Below, in pieces: positions 45,451 through 59,164 of a DNA stretch of 64,000 bases. The DNA is from Epiperipatus broadwayi (taxonomy: Eukaryota; Onychophora; Udeonychophora; Euonychophora; Peripatidae), in NCBI GenBank assembly GCA_028023455.1, contig JAQFVV010006197.1:20395254-20459253 (forward strand). The letters are read 5' to 3'. Every line of letters starts with the position of its first letter. Positions within the stretch are counted from its first letter, which is position 1. The position numbers were made by a program, and so were the translations under genes. The notes beneath the pieces are model-generated. The model was not told the origin of the DNA, made no database searches, and was given only the letters and a program-made list of their open reading frames with translations.

Positions 45451-46760
45451 GATATATGAAGTCTACGATGAATAGATAATTAGAAGGAAAATGTTAGTGA
45501 TTGAGGAAATGTAAAAACTAAAAACAGTTTAATTGGGAAATCACAGAATTCTTCACATAGCAGACAAACAGCTGAAAGCAACAAGAAAATATATTTGTTC
45601 TTAAAATTAATACCAGAAATTACAAGATATATTTAAAAGCTGCATTAAGCTATTGGAGCACAAAAAATCAGCAGGATAATCAGCATATAAAAATATGACA
45701 TGATAGTAACTGAGCAACTGTTGATAATAATCAGAATTGCACTAAAACATTAAAATCTAAAACAAAAACTTGTTATAATATTAAACATGATAAAGGTGGG
45801 GGAGTGGGGAGGATTATGGTTCAAGCATAATTCACAAAAATTTGTTTAAACTAATACAAATTTATTTATTAAAAGATTTAAAATTCAGTTTGAAGGAATA
45901 TCATAAGATTATATATTGGATTTGCATTATGTGATTCATTCAATAGAAATAAGAAACAAACTGGGATAAACTCTGGATGTTTCCATATTAGGTATCATGA
46001 CTCTTACAGGGTTGTCACTTATGAAAGCAGAAAAAAATTATCTTTATTATGTACTGTTCTTTCATTATATTTTTTGATTTTAATAAGATCTTTCTTTACA
46101 CATGCATTTACATTTTACTTCATAGCTGTATTTGTAATGCACATTCACATTAAATATATCAAATTCCTTTTAGTGACTTATTCTTTCTGCATCTTTAATA
46201 AGTCAATCTCTGGAAAGTTTTTTTTCCATGTGACTTCACATTCTAATACTTTTGGAATTTATTTTCATTTTCAATATTTCTCACAGATTTTTGAAATTTA
46301 AAAAATGATAAATCCTTCCTTTATTCTCTACTCAAAGACTGACTAATAAGAATATCTTTGTTTTTCACAAGCAGAACAAATTATAATCATAAACTTTCAT
46401 CTTTGCATTCACAAAATAATTAATAATAACTCAAGTAGTTAACCAAAGAAATGAAGTTATGAATAACAAAAATGTAATGGGCAATATCAATGTTCCTTAT
46501 TCATAATTTTTAACATGTAATACATTCTATTCTGATATTAAACATCCAGCTATACAAAGCAACCATCTGATTGTTAAAAAAAAATTGACCTATACAGTTT
46601 TCTGCAAGAAAGTGATTTAAAAGCAGACAAAGATAGAGAGAAGTAAACAAATAGGTAAGAGTTATCAGCCTGGAAATTTTTTTCCCACATTTTTATTTGG
46701 AGATTTTTATATAGCAGATAAAAAAATCTGAACTTCTTATATATATATAAGATATATAGA
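45450..46760. other. AT-rich spacer
   Basis: No gene recognised. The plus frame 46074-46301 is rich in F, I and H, without family resemblance. Confidence 0.4.
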
Positions 46761-46766
46761 TGGATA

Positions 46767-47213
46767 GTTGAACAGCAAGTAACTGAAACTTTCAATGAGT
46801 TACATAATATAAATAAACCCTCAAAAGACAGGTGATATCACCTATCCTTTAGCATTTGTTATTTATATTTAGTTTATTTACATAATTTTAAATGAGAGTG
46901 AATTTGATCTATTGATATGTATTTACAGAATAAGTGACAAGAACCACCACTTAAATATTCATAGGAACCTCTAAATATGAAATGGTAATTCTCATCATTT
47001 AGAGAAACCTCTGAATATGAAAGGGCAATTCTTATAATTTATTCTATAAATACATATAATCAGTGCATCAAATTCACTCCCTCATTTAAAATTACATAAA
47101 TAAACTAAGCATAAATAACAACAAATGCTACAGGACAAGTGATATCATCTGTCTTTTGAAAATTTATTTGCATTATATGACTCATTGGAAGCTTTAGTTA
47201 CTTCCTGTTCAGT
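46767..47213. mobile_element. Palindromic (foldback) element, about 450 bp
   Basis: The left arm 46767-46945 mirrors the right arm 47025-47213. gaacagcaagtaactgaaac mirrors the complement of gctttagttacttcctgttc, aaaagacaggtgatatcacc mirrors aagtgatatcatctgtcttt, and tagtttatttacataatttt mirrors aaaattacataaataaacta. gtgaatttgat mirrors atcaaattcac. Similarity is about 85 %. The centre holds a short direct repeat (aacctctaaatatgaaatgg / aacctctgaatatgaaaggg). No hammerhead core and no ORF were seen. Confidence 0.82.
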
Positions 47214-47224
47214 TATATATAATC

Positions 47225-50200
47225 TGAGCTATTTATTATTTATAGATAGTAATAAACGTTAATAAACACATAAGCAAAAAATGTCAATTTTTAAAAATTC
47301 AGCTTTATTACTGCCTAGCATGTTTTCTATATATCATGTATATCATATTCATAGTTTATAATAATATGACTCAAGAGTTCTTGGTAAGGCGTACGTCTTG
47401 GAAATTAGGTTTGACTAATTTGAAAACTCAGTTCTTACTATAAATAGTAAACCAAATAAAGTTAAAAAGTAGAATATTTGAGAATTTAAAACAACAAAAA
47501 CTAAATCATTTATTCATTATATAAATTAATTCCATTATACTTATAAATCATAAAAACTTTTTTTTTTTAATTTCTAGACAAAAAATAAATATACAAATTC
47601 GAACAGATTGAGCAGATGGTAGGCTTAACACTTTTTAATCGACTTTTGTTTGTTAATTAGTACTGAAAATGAGATTATTAATTATAGGTTTACTCTTAAT
47701 TAACGAGTACTATTTACATATTTAGATATATAAATAAACACAAAAAAATATTAATATTCTTGGATAATTAGATATATTTTTTAAAAAACTCCTTTGAAAT
47801 AATAAATGATTTAAAACGATAATTATTTACAAATGTAATATATATATAATGTATATTTAAAAAAAGGCAAAAAAAAAAAAAATCCCATAATAGAAAAACA
47901 ATTTTATATATTTAAAAAAATATACATCTCTACATTTTTTTTAGTCACAATTCCACATCGAAAAAAAAAATTGACTCAAATATTTATTGATTTATATGTG
48001 TGTGTGTGTGTGTGGTTGTTTTAATGTATCATATATTTTAAACTAAATATTTATCAGAGATGAATCCTAAATAATAATAATGAATTACATATACAGTAGA
48101 GTGATATATATTTTTTCTGATCTTTAAAATAAATGAATGCAAATGAAATAATATTTATAGTTAAGTAGGAATGTATAATTAATTTTTGCCCTGGGAAGTT
48201 GATTTGGTATAAGAACGCTAGTTCCACAGCCCAAAGTTCATTACATTTTTAATTAAAGAAAGATTTAAAAAGTTTGCCTGATCAATAAGAATGTATTCTT
48301 CATCCTACTGTGATACTCAAATGTTATCAATTATTGGGGTAACCGACAAAATGATGGTAAACTAATCATCAACAAAGATTACCTTTGTCTAATAAAAGCC
48401 ATTATACGTAAATTATGTTTATAAATTTTAAATAATTTTATCTTAATGACTTAGTAAAAAGCTCATTTAAATATATGATTATGCTGCAAAATTGAGAAGC
48501 TAGAATAAATGATACCAAGAGAGTGGCAAATAGTAATACACTGCCATAAGTGACAATCAAGTATTATCATTTGGTTTTGTTTTATTTTAAGATATTACAG
48601 TTGTTTGGTAATGTTAAAATATTTGATTTTAAATTGATAATATAGAGAACTATAAAAATTAGCAGTTATTATTGTAGTTATTTATAAATAAGGGTTAGTA
48701 TATTCGTTGACACTGAAATCTCATACAATATATAGTTTTTGCAACATATAAATAAAACAGCATATGCTTTTCCTCACTACACTAAGATTTGGACAGTGAA
48801 TACAATTGCTGGCAACAATTTGGTTGATGTAAAATGTATATGAACAAGATATTTCAGAACCTTTCTTGCTTTGGCTAGAGCATCAGACCTACCTGTCAAA
48901 TTTTATGTGATTTATTTAACTAATTTAATACAACTAATTCAAATTATTGTATTTTTCACAGGCGATCAGTTTTCTGATTCCTAGATATCAATGAATTGTA
49001 ATTAGCTTATAAGATATTAGACAATTGCTCTTTATAAATAAAAAACTGCTCTATAACTTATTTTCTCAATGATATTTCATAAATTTTAATTAAATTTAAA
49101 GATGAAATAAACAATTCATTATCCATATAATAGGACTTATTCAAATTGCTGTATTGACTTTCTTTCCCAAAACCTTCTGATATCAAACAATTATTCTTTA
49201 AATTTAAAATACTATACTATATTTTCTTAATGATATAATACAATTTTATTTTGTATAAAATTTATTAGAATGATAAGCTTATACCCTTTAACAAATAAAC
49301 AATAAATAAATATACTTTAAATTAATAATCTCGTTAAATAATCATCATTTTATTTCATAAGACATCAAGAAAAGGCAAAGTTCTTATCTATTACTTGTAT
49401 TGTACTTTTTGAAAATAAAAAAAAATATGAGTATTTTTAAATTAATTTGCTGCAAACAAATACTTAAAAAAAAATTTCCAAAAGAGCAGAAAAAGTTTAA
49501 TGTGGAATCGTTAAATAAATGCAAATGTTATGATGAATATCAATGACTGATATGACACACATGTGTAAAACATTGTAAAGAAAATCAGATATCTTTGTCA
49601 CATTTATAGCAAATCTTAGAAAATTTACTGAACAGTAATTTTATTATGGTAAATTTAAGTATTTTTTTTTAATGATTTAACTTTTACTAAAATCAAATAT
49701 AATGTAATTCACTTTGGTGCAGGTGGTCACAGTTTTTTCTTTTTATAAAAAAATACTGAATAATTTCTATTACATTTAAGGTTAAGTTGTTTTTTTTTTT
49801 TTTGTAATTTAAGTCTCACTAAAATTTAACATTCAATTTTACATGTATATATTTCTACATTTATATTATTAATTTTGTATATTTCCCATTTATAAAAATA
49901 GTTATGTTGGAAATTAATTTTTCTTATTGCATTTGACTTTTTATGATATAAATGTAGTATAAATTTTGAGGATATATACTTAGTGTGTATATATATATAT
50001 GATATATTTAATGCTAAAATATATATATTTATTTGGTAAATATATTGAATGTGGTATTTGTACATATAATGTATATGTATTGTACAAAATGTGTATGTGG
50101 TATATTAGATGTATATATACATTTGGTATATATATAATAAGTTATAAAAAAAAGTCAATTTCTAAGTGGATATATTTCATTGTATTGTTTATATTATAAA

Positions 50201-51700
50201 CTATTTTGTATATTCATATATTTATCCTTTTAATTCTGAAGAAGATTGATGGTCGGTCAAATGTATCAGATTGATTAATTTAAATAAAATAAGCACTGTT
50301 GTGGTAATAAAAAATGGTGAATTTATTTAAACATATATTTAAATAATAAAAATGTTCTTCAAAATATTAAAACTCAACTTTCGTTATTAAAAAAATAATA
50401 ATGTTTTTGACAGCAGATAGTTTGTGTTAGATATCAGTAAATTTTCAGTTGACCAATTTTCTGCCAAAAAGCTATTATATTTAAATAAATCGTAAATATA
50501 AATAGCAAATACATTTTAAGAAACAAATATTTAATAATTTATATAAAAATATAGTAAACAAATGACTAAAATTATATCTAAATTTGCTTTGTCAGGTTTT
50601 TACAATTTACTGAAAAGCAATGTTGCTCAAGCACACAATGATTTCTTTCTCAATAAAAATTCAATAATCACCTGAATTATTATTATTGTCTTTTGGATTA
50701 TTCACTGATAGATGCTGACATTATAACATATAGTTAGAACTAAAATCTTAATAATTTCTAACCATTAAAATCATTCATAGCTTTTTCATAAATTCAAGTT
50801 TTAATCATAAAATAAAAAGAATGAGTGCACAGTCAAGACAATTTAATATCATAAATGATGGAAAGTATAAACATTTTTATTGCATTATAATAAAACACAT
50901 GATTAATTAAATCTGATACTATTAATAGTTATAATTCTTATTTATAAAACTGTAAGAACAAAGACATCATATGCCATTGTCTTTTAACTATTATTTGTAG
51001 TTTGTTCAGCATTTTGCCCAAATCTAATTGGCCATCTAAAGAAATAACTATAAAAAAATGAAAAGTAAAAAAATGACAATTGTATAAGTAAATATTAAAC
51101 ATTAGTGTTAAAATTTTTTAAAATATTTAAATATTTTGCAATAATTAATAATGATATATATTCCAAGAACAGTTGCATTAAGCATACTATGATTTGGGAA
51201 ACATTTAAATATAACAAATAAAATAATTTTTCAATTCAGAAAAAAGATGCATGTAGTATAAACATTGAATTTTTCTAGACATTTAACAATTAATTCTAGA
51301 TGATGAAAATAGTCCAACATATAAGTACAATACGCATATTGTTCATTTCTTTGCTTTTTTAATTTTATAAATATTTAAATGTAAGGCAAAAACATGTTTT
51401 ATAAGTAATAAAAGTGTACAATTTATTAAGGCAAAAATATATTTTATGAGGAATAAAAATGTACACTTTATTAATTCTTACGATATATAAATTCATAAAT
51501 GCTTTATGAGCAAAAAGAAATAACTAAAATAATTGTGCTTATTTATAAGTCGTTATTATGTTCGAAAGATAGTAATAATAATAATTATATGAGTTCTTGT
51601 TCAAAAAGTCATGTACCATTTGAGCCCCAAAGCAACAGTTTCACTCAATAAATTTATCATTCTTTTTTTATTTATTTCCTCAGCTGGAAATCAAGACATA
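47225..51700. other. AT-rich spacer, little structure
   Basis: No gene or complete repeat. There is a (TG)n at 47998-48014 and a (TA)/(TATG)-rich stretch at about 49975-50140, whose overlapping open frames on both strands are low-complexity shadows. A decayed hammerhead-like phrase at 50236 is listed separately. Confidence 0.45.
50236..50272 (+). ncRNA. Very decayed hammerhead-like phrase (candidate)
   Basis: CTGAAGA is followed by a possible five-pair stem (GATTG...CGGTC, with G-U pairs) and then AAATG, where CGAAACG would be expected. CpG decay could explain the changes. No stem I is evident. It may be a fossil or chance. Confidence 0.25.
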
Positions 51701-51800
51701 AAACCTTGCTTTTAATTTCACTACTCTACCGGTGTCGAGAAAAAATAAGTTATTTAGTTTCTCAGGAGATCATGTGATATTTGAGCAAGTATCAGGTTGA
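51690..51800 (-). repeat. Old tRNA-like SINE remnant
   Basis: Phrases ttcactactctaccggtgtc and catgtgatatttgagc match the old SINE at 27.3 kb, but in altered order. It may be two adjacent fragments. Confidence 0.35.
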
Positions 51801-52849
51801 ATCAATAGTTCTACTCAAAGAAGCAAACTAAGATATATTATTTAATTCAGGTGAGAACAAATCTAATTTTTCACTGCATGGAATAATTATTTTCTGGTTA
51901 TAGTTGAAAACGTTAACATTTAAAATGATAAAATGTCATAAAAACACAAAATATTATTAACAATAAGTTTTTTTAATTTCATACTTAAATGATTATAATA
52001 TATAGTATTATTTAAAAAAAAAAAGAAAAGAAATTTGTAATTGTCAAGAACTAGGTGAATAAAAAATACATCAACAAAGTATGAATATTCTCAAGCATAA
52101 AAATATTAATTTATTATAATATTGGTGGCAACTGTAATTTAGTGAATACAATATTGGATAGATTGTCATTTTTTATAATGGTTTCTTTCTTTTGACAGCT
52201 TTGACACTCAGCTAGCAGATATAAATATGCAATTCAGCCCTGCATCATTCATTACTGATAGTGTAATACTTAAAAAAATATAAAACAAATTGATGAGGGA
52301 GATGTAGCAGTCATATATTTTTTTTTAAAATGTAAAATTTGAATTACTCTTTCTTTTCTTTTTTTTATAGCATGTTGATGATTATATGCATAATGTAGCA
52401 TTTATAAGTTTTGTGAAATATTATGAAAATCTTTTATGGGAATTCTGCATCACATCATTTGTTATATAAAACTTTCTTTAAAAAAATGTTTTTAGCTATT
52501 TTTAATTCCATAGTAACACCATGTATGACTTTTCAAAATTAATTTAGGCTATACATAAGAATCAAAATCTTATAAAAAATACAAAACAAACACAACTTAT
52601 ATATCTGACTCATAATTAGATTTCTAGAAAGATTATTAACTTTTCTGAAGTTTAGTAAAATCACAGGCAAGTATTTTGAATATTGTGAATGATAATATTA
52701 CATTTATATATATATTCAAAAAAATCAATATATTTCTTCAAAATATGTAAGATATCAGTATTGGATTGATTAATTTACAACAGAATCTTAATCCTTCCAT
52801 TTGTATTCATCATTATCATGACCTATCAATAAAAAAAAAATACTAAATC

Positions 52850-52970
52850 ATCAGTCATTTGGTAAATTGTGTGATGCTTGAGCACCAGAAGTCATATTTT
52901 TGATCCAGAAATCATTGGCTCTCAAGTCCATCATGTTAGCATTTTGCTACATTGCATATAACCACTGTCA
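52850..52970 (-). repeat. Old tRNA-like SINE, copy 4
   Basis: Contains catttggtaaattgtgtgat, gcttgagcaccagaagtcat, ttgatccagaaatcattggc, tctcaagtccatcatgttag and cattttgctacattgcat, the same order as at 27.2 kb. Confidence 0.55.
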
Positions 52971-52974
52971 ATGA

Positions 52975-54360
52975 TGTAAATTACTTTATAGCAAAAATCT
53001 TCATTGTTTATTTTAATTTTATATAACAATTTTTAGATATAATTATAATCTACTTTACTGTTAATTAATTTTGTTTTTCTCACAAAAGCATCATATCTAA
53101 TTGTTCTAATTATTTATAATTTCTTTTTATGTTTTACCACAAAAATGATTCTTTAAACTGATTAAATGAAAAAAAAAACTAATTACTAAATTTTTAAATA
53201 ACTTTTTCTTTACCATCATTATGTACTTGTTTATGTAAATATTAAAATACTGAATTAAATATCATCTCAATATAATAATTTTATTTTTTAAATTGTATTT
53301 GTTTAATAAAAACAATCAACAGATTAAAAATAAGTTTTAATATTATATAGAGTATGGATTGTAAATTTAATAGATATTAAAACATATACATATATATATA
53401 TTGTGCCCTTTTCTATAGGTCAGTAATAGTTCATAACAGTCAATTACTAAAAATTTTAAATTTTAGAATATATTATTTTAATATGTTAATTATAGTTTGT
53501 GTCAATTATAATATAAAGTACAATTTGAAGCTAAAGAAAATACGTAGTATATAAAATTATAACGAATCATTTAAAAATAGTTATGTAAAGCTTTAAAATA
53601 TTGTTGCATATGGTTGTAAAAGCTGGCCATATTAAATAACACAGCTATAATTATTAAAAGTATATTTAAAAAAATTCGATTTTAATAGTTTAAAACTTAT
53701 AGTTAATAAATGCTATGTTTAAATTTATAATCATATTTAATAGTCAAAATTAATATAATACATTTTAAATATAAACTTTATAATGGTGAAAATTGTATTT
53801 AATTCTATATTTTAAATTATTTTTCCAAATTTTTATAATTATATTATTAAATATAATAAGTGTATCAATTTTATTAGTCTAGGCAGAGAAATAGATTGAA
53901 AATCGTCTGTCAAAGTTATTAATCATGTGACTTGTATACTACATACTTTCACACACATGCTTGTTTGTATTTAAAGTAACAAAGTTTAAAATATTTTAAA
54001 AGTTATATTATAGAATTGGATAGAATTATTGCCTATCATAAAAGCAAATAATAATAAATATTAAGTTAACTATCGTATGTAATGTTTTAAATAATGTAAT
54101 AAAGATGAATACAGTTAATAAAAAAATTAAATATTTTGTTTAAATAAAATTAGATAAATTGAATATTAAGAATGGAATAGGTTATTAAAGTTATTTTAAA
54201 AGTTATTTTAAATGTTTAAATAATTTTGATAAAGTAATAATCAATCTGAAAGTAATATTTTAAATAATATTTTGAGTTATTACGTCATAAATTTTTATTT
54301 TCAAATATAATTCTGTAAAACTAAAAATATATGTAAATTTGTTCTCAAACTAAAAGTAAG
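52975..54360. other. Extremely AT-rich spacer
   Basis: Almost no G or C for hundreds of bases, especially 53.4-54.3 kb. Nothing coding was seen. Confidence 0.5.
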
Positions 54361-54363
54361 AAT

Positions 54364-54420
54364 CAACCAATCAAATGAGGTATTCTTACAGACTATAAAT
54401 ACGAATTGCACGGGGGTATA
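54364..54420 (+). promoter_or_regulatory. Possible core promoter (CCAAT and TATA-like motifs)
   Basis: aaccaatcaaat at 54364-54376 is followed by the TATA-like ctataaata at 54393-54401 and a G-rich run cgggggtataaggggag at 54411-54427. The TATA motif stands out only moderately in such AT-rich DNA. The spacing of CCAAT and TATA (about 27 bases) is shorter than usual. It marks the left edge of the C-depleted segment. Confidence 0.3.
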
Positions 54421-57320
54421 AGGGGAGATTAATAATGTATTGAAACCAGAGAAAGGTAAATTATAGCTATCAAAGAGATAGTATTTTTAAATTTTTATTT
54501 TAGTCAATTTTTTAGTACTTTCTTATAACTTTATCTGAAAAAAAAAAAACTAATTGATAATTTTAAAGTATTTTGCAAAAGAGAGTTTAAAAATATATAT
54601 ATATATTTAGAAAACTTCGTGGAAATGATTTTCTAGTTTTTTAAAAGTTACTTGCCAGGAGTATTTTATCTGAAGTTTAACCTAAACTATGCAATAGAGA
54701 TGGATATACTACGAAATAAAATATGTTTAAATTATAATACAGCTTTATTTATGCTCAACCGGAGGATTATTCTAACTCATATAAAAATAATTCGGGCATT
54801 ATGCTGGAAGCTTAAACAGAAAACTATTTGCCGTCTAAAAAAAATTTGTGATGCATTATTTATAAGCTTATCCAGGAGTTTTTTTTAAAAAAAGAATAAG
54901 ATATTTATATCGTATGAGTTATCATAAAATATAATGAAAGAAATAGAATGTTTAGTCCTTTTTGAAGGAAACATTTTTTTTAAATATATATTTTACAAGA
55001 ATTAAAAAGAACTTATTAAGAAATAAAACCTATATAAAAAAAATGAACATATAGTAGATAAATAAAGGATGGATCCATGAAAATACAAATATTGTGTAAA
55101 AGTTTACCGGATAACTTAAGTTAAATTGAACAGAGTGATGCATCAGAGAATATTGAATAAACTTCATGGGAATAATTCTTTAATATTACAGTTTAATAAT
55201 TTTCATTCTGAACAGTAAAGACCCAGGATTATTTTCTATAAATTTTACTAAATGGATTAATAATTATTTTTATTTTTAAACTTTAACGCGCTTGGAGGAG
55301 AACATTTTAAAACTCTAGAGAAAATAATAAACATTTTTGGATTTTATCATGAACTATTTATTGTCAAGTGAAGACGTAATTATAGTTTTAAATTTTTATT
55401 TTACTAATTTAGTTAAATGTAAATTTTTCTATTTATAAGATTAGGAAAACATAAAACATTAATTTGTTAGTAACATAAAATTTATAATATAATCTAATAA
55501 TTTAGATAAGAATATTTTTAAATAAAACGTATGGATGTGTCTTTTCGTTTATGTATGCAATGTTTTTCTATATCCAGTGGATGGAAGAAGCCTACTAAAA
55601 ATGATGACCAGATAAAAAGGGTTATTTGGTAATAATAATAACTATTAATAATTTATAATGTATATTTTTGTTTTCTTTAGATCATCTATGAATCTAAGAA
55701 TGAAGTGTAAAAGTTTTAATTATATGTAACGCATTTTCATACAACATTTTAAAAAAAAAACATTATGAGATAGGATTGATTTGAAAATATGCATATGACG
55801 ATTATTTTTTTTATATATTAGTGATATAATCCAACATAATAACAAATAATTATGTGATTCTTTTAGAACTTTCATGTTATTGGATATTCAAATATTGTCT
55901 AAGTAGATTGTATATGATTAAACATATAGAATAATGAAGTAAGCAAACTTTTCTTATGGAACAGTGAAATTGTTTTAAACTATCAATGAATTTTATTTAT
56001 TGTTTTGTAAATGCAGATAGTTATTTATCGATGTAAGATGTAGAAAAATCTTGAGAAATAATGTTGAGATAGTGGCTTGGAAGTACTATAGTTAGCAGGA
56101 AACCAAGATGATGTATTTTTTTAAAAAATAGGATATGATAAGGAATAGAAATAATATTTAGTCTTTATGTGGTTATCAGCATAGTTAACAAAGCCCTATG
56201 ACTGATACACATTTTATTTGGACAGTGTTTTATATGTCTTTAAATATTTGATGTTTTAAATAAAGCTGAAGAAGTAGCTTTAACATCGTTCATGTATTAG
56301 AGGTTATTAGACAGGTAAAAGTCATACCTCTTTGCACTGTGCCATGATGTTTTGAGATATATTATGAGTGATACTCTAACTTTCTTCCTTAAATCCTATG
56401 CATCTATTTCGCTATCTTTATTTCATGTAACTGCATCGTTCAGTAAGATATTTTGAAAAGAAATGATAAATAATTTAGAACTTAGGTTATGCTATCGTTT
56501 TGTATAAGATTGGTTTATTTGCTTAGAAGGAATAGAATTTATAACTTGAAATTGAAGGTCCAAAGTATCCTAAGGAAAGGAAAGAATCATAGAATATATT
56601 TTGAATTTATTTTCGGAAATGAAATATAAATTTTTAAAATAGAATATCTAAACAAGATATTTTCTTTAGAATGTTGATTATTTTTGAATGCTTTATTTTT
56701 TTTGAAGAAAAATAAGTATTGCATATTTTTAAAATACAATAGTACAAAGTAAATTATATAAACAATATGCATAGTATATTTTTGTTCATTGAATAACAGG
56801 AATATATTGATTATTACACTTATATCATACTAAAGTAAGGCTAAATAAGAATGTATTATGATTAGTAAACATCGTGTGATAAAACACTAAAATCTAGTAC
56901 TGAATTTTGGATGAATATTTTATGTAACATCTTTGACTTTGCAAGATGAAATTTTTTTAATATTTTGAGAAATCCATACTCATTATAAAGTTAATTTTGT
57001 TTTTTTCTGTAGAATGTTTTCCTATGAATGTTTCTTTTAAAAATAAGATAGTTTAATAATATTAAGGATGAAATATTCTGCTAATAAGTAAATATATTTA
57101 TAATAAGTTAACCATAATGAGAAACCAAATGGTAAATTTTTTTTATATTTTGTCTTAAGTATAAATAAAGATATAACTAAACTATAAACTATTTTTTATA
57201 TAACTTAGTAGATAAAAATGTAAGATTAAAATAAGGATATCCATTGTAAATAGTGTACATAAATTGTTTATTTTATTTGTTGTTGTTAATAAACTTTGTT
57301 AAAATTTGTTTTTCAAAATT
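54420..57320 (+). other. C-depleted segment, possible non-coding transcript
   Basis: Over much of this 2.9-kb stretch G clearly exceeds C on the plus strand (for example 16 G against 4 C in 56041-56100), which is not seen in flanking spacers. It begins just after a TATA-like motif and ends with aataaa (57288-57293) followed by a GT/T-rich run. Open frames are short; the longest (54652-54888) has no ATG start and no family resemblance. Strand asymmetry of this kind can arise from transcription, so an unspliced non-coding RNA on the plus strand is possible. A chance composition domain is equally possible. Confidence 0.3.
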
Positions 57321-57329
57321 TTTGTGTCT

Positions 57330-58520
57330 TGATTGTTTATTTCTCCACTTCACTGCATGAAATCACGATATATTCATAACAATTGAAACAAATATATAAT
57401 TTTGCACAAAAAGATAAATAGAGAATTATTTAAGAATTTAAATATTTATTGGTATTCTTTTAATTAAATAATTATAATTTTTACATTGTTTTATTGGTCA
57501 TAACTAAGTTATCACAATAGTATACTACATCCTTTGTCTATCAGATTATCATATGCTACCACGTATTTATTATATTATTACATGAAGATAAAAGATTATA
57601 TAAAATTATTTTATTATTTTATTATGGTAATAAAAATATAACGAAAAGAAAAGATATCCAGTAGTAGTTAAACAATGAAGAATATTATTATTATTTATTA
57701 TTATTAGTTTCAGTGTAGTAGATTATGACATAAAATCCCTTCTCATATTTTACTACCGTATTTTTAAATTAACTTAGAATAAACTTTATGAACCTGAGAT
57801 TATTTTATTGAGCTAGATTATTACAAATAGAAGATTAAGACTTAATTATTAGTTTAATCTTAGTGAGTAAAAGTTATTAAAGTCGTAAGAATACTATGAG
57901 TTTTTATTTGAAATAGTAATAAGGGGGGATAGTGTTCTTATGCTATTGAGGTAGTATCCTGTGGGATATTGGCTCAATGTAATCTATCTTGTCACTTGTA
58001 TTTTCACTTCAAGTCTCATGAAAATATTAAATATTTATTTAATTTATTTTATAAACTAAACCTTATTGGTATTTTAAATTTGAGCTAGTGAAACATTTTA
58101 ATTTTAATGCTGAATATTTTATTTATTAATTATAAACTGAGCTAGGACCCGTTTTATTTTATATCATATACTATTCTGAAGTGAGGATGCACAAGTCAAA
58201 GTCAGAATATCAATTTAATATATTTTTATCTACCATAGTGTAAAACTGTATACAAAATGAATTTATTATAAACTATATTCTACTTTAGTGACATTTCATC
58301 AACCTCAATCTCTAGACATATATTCTGAAATATGGACTCAGAAAAAATATTTAAAATGGAAAAAATTCAAAAAATAGGATGCTTTAATTTTATAAGTTTT
58401 TATCACTTCATAATTGTATTATATGTTAATTAAACTTTATATGATTAAAAGAAAAACTGAAATTAAGATGCCAACATTATTTACCTACTGTTGATCCAGA
58501 TGAGTATTCAATTTAAATAA
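57330..58520. other. AT-rich spacer
   Basis: No gene recognised. A short block near 57925-57990 (aaggggggatagtgttctta, tgtgggatattggctcaatg) is unusual in composition, but no partner was found. Confidence 0.4.
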
Positions 58521-58524
58521 TTTA

Positions 58525-58590
58525 TCAATTTCTAAGCTTATAACAATTAAAAATATTGTATATGGGTCCTTGAGGACCTGATTATAAGCT
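58525..58590. repeat. Fragment of the 61.7/62.3 kb repeat family
   Basis: cttataacaattaaaaatat then tgtatatgggtccttgagga parallels cctataacaattaaaaataa then tgcacagggcccattgagct at 61869-61912. Confidence 0.45.
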
Positions 58591-58959
58591 TTCTCAAAAT
58601 ATTTTTGAAAAATTTTGATCAATCATGACTTCAAATGGGACTAGCACAAAATTGGTACTGGCTAGAAACATATGACATAGATTATTTGTGGTGTTTCATT
58701 ATCTTTCATATGGTATATTTTTTTATTTCTATGATAAAATTTGCATTCTTTAGGAAACATTTTGAAAAAAGAGATTTTAATTTTTTTTTCTTAGTTTTTT
58801 ATATTTAAATAAAATACCATTATAAACTTTACATATTCTATGAAAAAGAATGAACATGGATTTATATTTCCCTGAAAATAGGAATTAAAACTCTGTTGTG
58901 TTGGCATATATGTTACTCTGAGAGCTTGCAGATTCCTGAAATATAGTTTTCTACTAGCT

Positions 58960-59045
58960 GTAAGTATATATATATATATATATTATTCTTTTTATATATA
59001 GCTGTAAGTATATATATATATATATATTATTCTTTTTATATAAAT
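58960..59045. repeat. Tandem duplication, two 45-50 bp units
   Basis: tagctgtaagtatatatata through tattattctttttatata occurs twice in succession without interruption. Confidence 0.92.
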
Positions 59046-59164
59046 AATTTATAATGCTGCAGAATAATGGTCTCTTTGTGCTTTAAAATAGATCTGTTTG
59101 TGTTTTAGATTAAATCTGTTTTGTGTGTACTGAATAATCTAAATGTAAGAAATTTTATATCTAC

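Noticed and set aside
48870-48900. Complement of agagcatcagacct (CTGATGCTCT...) as another hammerhead.
   Set aside because: There is no GAAA box at the right distance and no stem I.
49826-50199. Overlapping open frames on both strands rich in I and Y.
   Set aside because: They arise from TATA/TATG-type low-complexity DNA and have no domain pattern.
54652-54888. 78-residue plus-strand frame with a basic C-terminal half.
   Set aside because: It begins at TTG rather than ATG, resembles no family I know, and lies in a segment better viewed as non-coding.
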